Below are positions 58,288-64,000 of a stretch of 64,000 nucleotides of DNA, piece by piece. The translations under genes were made by a program, and so were the position numbers. Every line of letters starts with the position of its first letter. The stretch's first letter is position 1. The notes beneath the pieces were generated by a model that made no database searches, was not told the origin of the DNA, and was given only the letters and a program-made list of their open reading frames with translations. The DNA comes from Acidithiobacillus sp. (lineage in GTDB: Bacteria > Pseudomonadota > Gammaproteobacteria > Acidithiobacillales > Acidithiobacillaceae), in assembly GCA_028065135.1 (NCBI GenBank), contig JAPTWR010000114.1:1323-65322 (forward strand), given 5' to 3'.

Positions 58288-60389
58288 TGTCTGGACCCGT
58301 TTTGCAACAGGGTCCAGCGCCTGATCTTCTCGAAGGTCTCAATTCTCCACAAGTGGAAGCCGTCTGCCTGCCCCTGAATACCCATGGGGCCATTCTCGCA
58401 GGGGCGGGCACGGGCAAAACCCGTGTGCTGGTGCATCGTATCGCCTGGCTCGTGCGACAGGGCGTGCCGCCATCTCGCATTCTTGCGGTAACATTCACCA
58501 ATAAGGCTTCCAGGGAAATGCGCGAACGGGTCACCGGACTGATCGGTGAAGAAGCGGCCGCAGCGCTGCGTTTGGGCACCTTCCATTCGATAGGATTGCG
58601 TATTCTGCGGCGCTATGGGGCGGTGGTCGGACTGCACAATGCCGCACATTTGGCGCCTATGGATCAGGATGAATCCGTAGCGTTGTTGCGCCGCGTGATG
58701 AAGGAGCGGCAATGCGACTTAACCACGGAAAAGCCCAAGGAACATTTTCAGTTGATTCAGTACTGGAAGGATCGCGGATATACTCCGGAAAAAGTGCCGC
58801 AGCAAAATAACGCCTCCGACGAGTTGACCAGGCATTTATACGCGCGCTACGAATCCGAAAAACAGCGCAGTCAGGCGGTGGATTTCGGGGACCTGATCCT
58901 GATGCCGAACATCATCTTCGCCGCCCGCCCGGAGATCGCCGAAAAGGTGCAGCGTGGACTTTCACAAGTGCTGGTGGACGAGTTCCAGGACACCAACGCC
59001 GAGCAAAACCGGTTTATTGGTTTTGTTACGGGTAACGGCGGCGCGGTGAAGACCTTTGTGGTGGGTGACGACGATCAGAGCATCTACGGCTGGCGCGGGG
59101 CGGAGGCCAGCATCATGCAGCGCTTCATTGACCGGTACCAACCCAATCATCTGGTACGGTTGGAGGAAAATTATCGGTGCAATCCGGTGGTGCTGGAAGC
59201 GGCGAACGCGGTGATCGGCCATAACAGGGCGCGTATCGGAAAGAATTTGTGGACCCAGCGGGTGGACGCCCATCCCGTCAGTTTGCGGATGTATGGAGAC
59301 GGCGACGACGAGGCCGACGCCGTGGCGGAAGAGATTGCTGATCGTTTGGCGCACCAGGTGCCCGCCCAGGAGATCGCCGTGCTGTACCGCAAGAATATGC
59401 TTTCTCGTGGCCTGGAACGGGCGCTGGTGCAGTTGGGTGTCCCCTATCGCGTGTACGGTGGGTTGACTTTCTACCAGCGCAAGGAGATCAAGGACGCCCT
59501 GGCCTATTTGCGGTTGGTGGCGAACCCCCACGACGACGGCGCTTTTCGCCGGGCGGTGTCCACGCCGCGCCGTGGTATCGGGGACAAAAAGTTGTCGCAA
59601 CTGACGGAGCAATGTCGGCGCAACGGGTCGTCGCTTTGGACGGAAGCCGCACTGGAAGGCAAGGGCAAGTTGCCGACTTTTCTGGATGAGATCACCCGGT
59701 TGGCCGTCGTGTATCGTACGGATGGGGTCGGCGCGGTCACCCGCGCGGTGGTGGTGAAAACCGGCCTGCGCGATTTCTACATCGAAACCGCCAAGGAACG
59801 TGGTGAAGAGTGCGCGGAGAATCTGAACGAACTGGTCCGCGCAGTGAACGTGTTCCATCACCGGTTCCGGACGGGGCAGACCGCGGTGGCCAGCGTGGCG
59901 GCGCAACCCGGGGATGTGTTATCGGAGTTTTTGACCGAAGCGGTACTGGAATCCGACGCCGGGGGAAGGAATACGCATCGGAGCGACGTGGTCAGCCTGA
60001 TGACCGTGCATAAGGCCAAGGGCCTGGAGTTTGGTCATGTGTTTGTGATCGGGCTGGAAGATGGGGAATTTCCCAAATTGTCCAGCAGCGGCCATGGCGA
60101 TATCGAAGAAGAACGAAGACTTTTTTACGTGGCGTTAACCCGATCCAAGCACGCCCTCTACCTTTCTTACGCCGCGCATCGTCAGCGATTTGGCATGCGG
60201 GATGAAAACGAAGATGACCCGGAAGATGATGGGGAAGCCTTGTTCGGTCGGTCGCGCTTCGTATCGGAAATACCGTCCCATCTGCTGCGGGATCCGGTGC
60301 GGGTGGATGGTGGTGTTGCCGCGCGCCTTCCGTCGCCGCGCCGACCGCGATTACTCGCCCATAACGAAAATGGCGACGATATTTGGTGA
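58287..60389 (+). CDS. UvrD/Rep/PcrA-type superfamily 1 helicase
   Basis: A 700-residue SF1A helicase. Motif I GAGTGKTRVL near residue 38, Ia TFTNKASREM, II LVDEFQDTN, III VGDDDQSIYGWRGA, IV LEENYRCNP, V LMTVHKAKGLEF and VI RRLFYVALTRSK are all present. Length fits PcrA/UvrD. The start is ATG in a TGATG junction. Plasmid copies of such helicases are found with rolling-circle replication or conjugation; here it may aid replication or repair of the element. Confidence 0.92.
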   Translation: MSGPVLQQGPAPDLLEGLNSPQVEAVCLPLNTHGAILAGAGTGKTRVLVHRIAWLVRQGVPPSRILAVTFTNKASREMRERVTGLIGEEAAAALRLGTFHSIGLRILRRYGAVVGLHNAAHLAPMDQDESVALLRRVMKERQCDLTTEKPKEHFQLIQYWKDRGYTPEKVPQQNNASDELTRHLYARYESEKQRSQAVDFGDLILMPNIIFAARPEIAEKVQRGLSQVLVDEFQDTNAEQNRFIGFVTGNGGAVKTFVVGDDDQSIYGWRGAEASIMQRFIDRYQPNHLVRLEENYRCNPVVLEAANAVIGHNRARIGKNLWTQRVDAHPVSLRMYGDGDDEADAVAEEIADRLAHQVPAQEIAVLYRKNMLSRGLERALVQLGVPYRVYGGLTFYQRKEIKDALAYLRLVANPHDDGAFRRAVSTPRRGIGDKKLSQLTEQCRRNGSSLWTEAALEGKGKLPTFLDEITRLAVVYRTDGVGAVTRAVVVKTGLRDFYIETAKERGEECAENLNELVRAVNVFHHRFRTGQTAVASVAAQPGDVLSEFLTEAVLESDAGGRNTHRSDVVSLMTVHKAKGLEFGHVFVIGLEDGEFPKLSSSGHGDIEEERRLFYVALTRSKHALYLSYAAHRQRFGMRDENEDDPEDDGEALFGRSRFVSEIPSHLLRDPVRVDGGVAARLPSPRRPRLLAHNENGDDIW

Positions 60390-60516
60390 ATTTCGCTTTG
60401 CCGCCAAAATTATGACCGCGCCAAAATCGCAAAAAATATCTTCATCTTGAAAATTTCCGTCCGTCTCCTGGGTTATAGGATGTTCATCGGTCCGACCAAC
60501 TAGCAGGAGATTCCCA

Positions 60517-61074
60517 ATGACCAGCGGTATCGTTTCAAAAGTGGCCGGTAAGGCCAGGCAGCAGGCTGAATCCGGTTTCACCCTCATCGAGCTGATGATC
60601 GTCATCGCCATCATCGGCATCCTGGCGGCTATCGCCATTCCACAGTACGAGAAGTACATCGCCACCACCAAGGCGCAGGACGTGGCGCAAAACCTGCACC
60701 AGGCCGTCACCGCCGTTTCCGCGGCCGTCGCCGCGGCGCAGGCAGGACAAAGCACCCAGCTGGTGACCAACGGCAAAGCCACGGGCGCTCTGGGCAATCA
60801 GCCCAATCCCGTCGGCGGCGGCTTGCCGGCCTATGTGGACGGCACTCCGAACACCTGTGGACAAATCGGCGTCACGCCGGATCCCATCACGCCGACTTCC
60901 ATCGCTGCATCCACGGCCATCGTGGTCGACGACACGGGTTGTTCTTCCGCGACTGTACAGGCAGACGTGGCGGCGGCGGTCAGCGCCGAAGGCTATGGCA
61001 CGACGTATGGCAGCACGGTTGGAGGCGGGAGCAACATCACCGTCAACATCAGCGGCAACGGCGCTATCAGTTAA
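60517..61074 (+). CDS. Type IV prepilin
   Basis: A 185-residue prepilin. A short basic leader ends at the peptidase site [17 protein letters not shown] (cut after Gly, N-methyl-Phe1, Glu5), then [14 protein letters not shown], a helical stalk with Ala/Gln and a C-terminal domain with two Cys (TCGQIG and GCSSATV) forming a D-loop. AGGAG precedes the ATG. A stable hairpin follows its stop. It is the first gene of the second pilus cluster. Confidence 0.92.
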   Translation: MTSGIVSKVAGKARQQAESGFTLIELMIVIAIIGILAAIAIPQYEKYIATTKAQDVAQNLHQAVTAVSAAVAAAQAGQSTQLVTNGKATGALGNQPNPVGGGLPAYVDGTPNTCGQIGVTPDPITPTSIAASTAIVVDDTGCSSATVQADVAAAVSAEGYGTTYGSTVGGGSNITVNISGNGAIS

Positions 61075-61084
61075 GCCCGTTCAT

Positions 61085-61108
61085 TTCGGGGGCCGCAAGG
61101 TCCCCGAA
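61085..61108 (+). terminator. GNRA-loop hairpin after prepilin
   Basis: TTCGGGGGCC and GGTCCCCGAA form a 10-bp stem (one G-U pair) around a GCAA tetraloop. The T-rich tract comes later (61127-61140). It is likely a partial terminator or mRNA stabiliser that keeps pilin mRNA more abundant than downstream genes. Confidence 0.75.
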
Positions 61109-61173
61109 TCCTGTCATGTGTTTCCCTTTTTTTCCTTTTCCACTTTGTCTTTTGCGGCATCAAAGGATTATCC

Positions 61174-61752
61174 ATGTTCGCGGCGCCCCCATCCTATTTC
61201 AACAGTCCGGCCTTCGCCAACTCGTATAATCCGTTGTTCGACGCTTATCTCTATTTCGACCAGCCGGAAACCATTCACGGTTTTTTGTTCCCGTTTCTCC
61301 TGTCGGCTTTGGTGATGATCGCCTACCGCAAATCATGGACCTGGGAAGTCACCACGGCACTGGTTGCCGCCATGGCCGTGGCCTGGACCACCGTTTACAT
61401 GGGTCCCCAGGGGTTGCATACCTTTCCCGTCGAAGTGTTCTTTTTGATGGTGTTGACCTGGCGAAGCGCCTCCGGCGGCGACACGTTTCCGTTGATGCTG
61501 GGTTATGCCTTTGCATTCTATACCGCACTCAGTTCCGACGTGATTCACGGGTTGCTGCATCCCGCGGACGGCATGTGGCAGACCTGGTATTGGGGCATCG
61601 GCGGGGCCGGATTTCATGACGGGCTGTTCATAGCGCCCATATTCGGCCTGTTCGCCGTGTTGCTGACCCGCTTTGGCAAATGGCTGTCCGTAATGCTCAA
61701 TCGGCTGAATGGTGATCGAGGTGCCGCCAAAATGGGAGACGCCAATGCGTAA
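61174..61752 (+). CDS. Membrane protein in pilin cluster
   Basis: A 192-residue protein with about five membrane segments (FLFPFLLSALVMIAY, TTALVAAMAVAWTTVYMG, VEVFFLMVLTW, LMLGYAFAFYTALSSDVI, LFIAPIFGLFAVLL). His and Asp in and near spans (SSDVIHGLLHPADG, GAGFHDGLF) may form a metal or active site. No family is recognised. It overlaps the second prepilin gene by 8 bp. Confidence 0.65.
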   Translation: MFAAPPSYFNSPAFANSYNPLFDAYLYFDQPETIHGFLFPFLLSALVMIAYRKSWTWEVTTALVAAMAVAWTTVYMGPQGLHTFPVEVFFLMVLTWRSASGGDTFPLMLGYAFAFYTALSSDVIHGLLHPADGMWQTWYWGIGGAGFHDGLFIAPIFGLFAVLLTRFGKWLSVMLNRLNGDRGAAKMGDANA

Positions 61753-62383
61753 AACTGGTCAAGCCTGCCGGCCGCAAGCCTGCCGGGCGCAAGCCTGTTT
61801 CGCCGATCCGCTGCGCTGGCGCCAAAGGCGCTTTGTCCGCAGGACAGATGCCGTCTGCAAGACAGATACCGTCTGCAAGACCGGTCTGCAAGCCGGTTTC
61901 ACCCTCGTCGAGTTGATGATCGTCATTGCCATTATCGGCATTCTGGCGGCCATCGCCATTCCACAGTACGAGCGGGATATCGAAGATCCCAAGGCGCAGG
62001 TGGTGGCCGCCGATTTCAAAGAGGCCATTGATGCGGCGACCGCAGCCACCGCGGCGGCGCAAATCGGTCAGACTACCGACGTCTACCGGACCTTGCAGGG
62101 TGGCACGTTCATGGATGGTGCCGAGCACGGCGATGCGGTGTACGGCAACGTCCCGGCCTTCGTGGTCGGGCCAGCCACGGTCTGCGGACAGATCAGCCTC
62201 TCCGCCAGCACCATCAGTCCCATGTCTCCCGGCGGCGCATTCCCGTATGTCGTCAAGGCGGACGATTCGGGGTGTCCCGGCGCCATCGGCGGGTTGGTCG
62301 GTGCGGCGTTGTCCGCCGAAGGCTATCCGCACGCGGTGACGACGGGCGTCCTGATTACGGAGAATGGCGGGGTGACCCCCTGA
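61745..62383 (+). CDS. Type IV prepilin with a long Cys-rich leader
   Basis: A 212-residue prepilin with the cut site [18 protein letters not shown]. Its leader is about 51 residues instead of 5-20 and includes repeated ACR/QAC and VCKT units (CRPQACRAQAC, DAVCKTDTVCKT) from short DNA repeats. The mature part keeps Glu5, QYERD and a Cys pair. GGGAG lies six bases before the ATG. It is likely a minor or variant pilin. Confidence 0.85.
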   Translation: MRKTGQACRPQACRAQACFADPLRWRQRRFVRRTDAVCKTDTVCKTGLQAGFTLVELMIVIAIIGILAAIAIPQYERDIEDPKAQVVAADFKEAIDAATAATAAAQIGQTTDVYRTLQGGTFMDGAEHGDAVYGNVPAFVVGPATVCGQISLSASTISPMSPGGAFPYVVKADDSGCPGAIGGLVGAALSAEGYPHAVTTGVLITENGGVTP

Positions 62384-62985
62384 TGGGCCGCCGTCGCTCC
62401 ACGGGGTATCGCGTGGCCGTCGTGGCGTGTTGCGCGTTGTGCCTGAACGGCTGCGAATCGCGGAACCACTTGTCGCACCTGCAGACGTGGGTGGCGCATG
62501 GCGTGATCGCGACCTCCGCGCATCCGCCGCACATCACCCCCATTCCCAGCATCCCCGCTTACCACCCCGTGCCCTTTGTCGGGGGTGCCCAAACGTCGTC
62601 CGCCATGACGACATCGGCCAAAAACCTCGCGGCGCCGCGGGATCCTTTTCGCAGTTTCATTGTGCCGACCCCCAAAGCCACAGCTATTGCGGGCATGCGC
62701 CCCGGCAACGCGGATGCGCCGCCCCTGCAACGATACGCCCTGGCCAGTCTGACCCTGGCGGGGGTCGTTAAACACAGTGGCGGACGGTCTTGGATGGCGG
62801 TGCTGGTGACCCCGAAAGGCGCCGTGCATCGCGCCGCCATCGGCGCCACGGTGGGCTTGCGCGGGGGGAAACTGACGAAGATCCACTATGCGCCGTTGGG
62901 CGCCTCATTTGCGCTGTTTCGCGTTCCCGTGGCGATGATCGCCGGAAAACCGGTGATGCGCACCGTTAAAATCCTTCAGCGTTGA
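62383..62985 (+). CDS. pilP: PilP-like pilus lipoprotein
   Basis: A 200-residue lipoprotein (CCALCLNGC signal; Cys near 24). The C-terminal domain is PilP-like: PLQRYALASLTLAGVVK, SWMAVLVTPKGAVHRAAIGA and VGLRGGKLTKI. In type IVa systems PilP links inner-membrane PilNO to the secretin PilQ. The start overlaps the prepilin stop (TGATG). The middle is Pro/His-rich. It is unrelated to the R64-type PilP at 2431. Confidence 0.82.
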   Translation: MGRRRSTGYRVAVVACCALCLNGCESRNHLSHLQTWVAHGVIATSAHPPHITPIPSIPAYHPVPFVGGAQTSSAMTTSAKNLAAPRDPFRSFIVPTPKATAIAGMRPGNADAPPLQRYALASLTLAGVVKHSGGRSWMAVLVTPKGAVHRAAIGATVGLRGGKLTKIHYAPLGASFALFRVPVAMIAGKPVMRTVKILQR

Positions 62986-62994
62986 GGGCCATCG

Positions 62995-64000
62995 ATGCCG
63001 ATTCCGTTCCTCCAGAGAATCCGAAAAAACCAGCTAGGCGCGGAAACGCCCGGCGCGGCGTCGGCCAAGAGACCTCCGTCCGGCACGGATGGGGTGCGGC
63101 CCGCCAAGACGGACCCCGTCACGGGGGTGGAGCGACGTCGGCACGTTCGTCCGGTGGAGATCAAAACCCATGAATTTCTGTGGGTGGCCAAGGCGGAAAA
63201 CCGTTCCATACAGAAGGGCGAGATGGAGGCCGTTTCCGACGCCGCCGTGCGGGTCAATTTGCGCCGCCGCGGACTGCTACCCGTTTCCGTCAAGAAGAAG
63301 GCGCAAGGTCTTTTTGGCATCAAAGGCCGGGGCGGCATCAAGGAGGCGTATATCGTGGTCATGGTGCGGCAACTCTCCACCATGATCAATGCGGGCGTGC
63401 CGGCGGTGCAGTGTTTCGAGATGCTGGCGTCGTCCACCGAGAACAAGGCCATGAAGAAAATGCTCAAGGGCATCCTCCGTCATCTGCAGACGGGGGAAAC
63501 TATCGCCGACGGCATGGCGCAGTATCCGAAGTATTTTGACCGGCTGTTCATTTCCCTGATCAAGGCGGGCGAACAGGGCGGCATTCTGGACACGATTTTG
63601 CTGCGGCTCGCCGACTACCGGGAAAGGTCTTTGCGCCTGCAGAAAAAAGTGCGCTCGGCCATGTTTTACCCGGCGGCCATCATCACCGTCATGATTGTCG
63701 TGGTCTCGGTGCTGATGATCTTCGTGATTCCCGTTTTCGCGCATCTGTTCAGCAGTTTCGGGGCCACTTTGCCGCTTTTGACGCAAATGGTCATCAACCT
63801 TTCCAACTGGATGAGTGCGCACTGGTACATCGTGGTCGGTTCCCCCATCGCGGCGGTATGGCTCTTCATTTTCGCCTACCGGAAAAACCTGGCTTTTCGC
63901 ACGCGGGTGGACCGGGTGTCTCTCAAGCTGCCCGTTCTGGGGCCGATTCTGTTGAAAAGCGCCATTGCCCGCTTTACCCGAACCCTGTCCACCATGCAAT
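62995..64000 (+). CDS. pilC: PilC-like platform protein (GspF family), partial
   Basis: The first 335 codons of a PilC/GspF protein; the end is beyond the window. After a basic, Pro-rich leader comes the first GspF domain (VMVRQLSTMINAGVPAVQCF, LQTGETIADGMAQYP, FDRLFISLIKAGEQGG), then LRLQKKVRSAMFYPAAIITV with spans VMIVVVSVLMIFVIPVF and IVVGSPIAAVWLFIF, and the start of the second domain. It starts 9 bp after pilP. It differs clearly from the PilR-like protein at 1-603. Confidence 0.9.
   Translation, partial: MPIPFLQRIRKNQLGAETPGAASAKRPPSGTDGVRPAKTDPVTGVERRRHVRPVEIKTHEFLWVAKAENRSIQKGEMEAVSDAAVRVNLRRRGLLPVSVKKKAQGLFGIKGRGGIKEAYIVVMVRQLSTMINAGVPAVQCFEMLASSTENKAMKKMLKGILRHLQTGETIADGMAQYPKYFDRLFISLIKAGEQGGILDTILLRLADYRERSLRLQKKVRSAMFYPAAIITVMIVVVSVLMIFVIPVFAHLFSSFGATLPLLTQMVINLSNWMSAHWYIVVGSPIAAVWLFIFAYRKNLAFRTRVDRVSLKLPVLGPILLKSAIARFTRTLSTMQ

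Overview
The window looks like a large piece of a self-transmissible plasmid (or a plasmid-like integrative element) from a Gram-negative, probably proteobacterial, host. It carries a complete trb/VirB-type conjugation machine with an HD-type relaxase and coupling protein, an R64-like type IV pilus operon, a ParM-type partition pair, a candidate replication origin inside an initiator gene with a DnaC-like loader behind it, and several transposons. Lipobox signals, secretins and peptidoglycan hydrolases point to a Gram-negative envelope. The moderate-to-high GC and the mix of families would suit Acidithiobacillus or a relative, but nothing read here fixes the genus.

Layout. Positions 1-36.2 kb are mostly on the minus strand. 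1-11.9 kb is a thin-pilus operon: PilL/TcpQ-like lipoprotein, small proteins, a lytic transglycosylase, an EAL protein, secretin PilN, PilO, PilP, ATPase PilQ and the start of PilR. 12-29 kb holds the conjugation genes in the Ti/ICE-like order trbB-C-D-E-J-L-F-G-I plus a transglycosylase. That order is broken between trbL and trbF by a plus-strand module: a membrane tandem-AAA+ ATPase, a membrane NERD nuclease-like protein and an EexN-like lipoprotein. At 29.2 kb a helicase-associated/MT-A70-like protein diverges from trbB. 30.9-36.2 kb carries a DUF4400 protein, a small protein, TraD and TraI.

From 36.5 kb to the end almost everything is on the plus strand: parM and a small partner; small cargo genes; an IscB element with its HEARO (omega) RNA; a run of tiny genes; a DUF1376 initiator with eight iteron-like repeats inside it and a DnaC-like loader (candidate oriV); an IS607-family element; a membrane-protein/polynucleotide-kinase-like cluster; an IS200/IS605 element that splits a membrane gene; a YdjM-like protein and a winged-helix protein; a second IscB element; a DUF559-type endonuclease with a sigma-region-4-only protein; a UvrD-like helicase; and a second pilus cluster with two prepilins, a PilP-like lipoprotein and PilC, which runs off the end.

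The points most worth following up are: a 17-bp palindrome scattered at seven sites from 12 to 54 kb, several of them just upstream of genes (a KorB/ParB-style site or shared operator); the AAA+/NERD module inside the trb operon; an apparent fusion of a TrbC-like segment to an M48-type metalloprotease; the iteron origin inside the initiator gene; and four RNA-guided-nuclease-family loci (two IscB, two TnpB) on one replicon.
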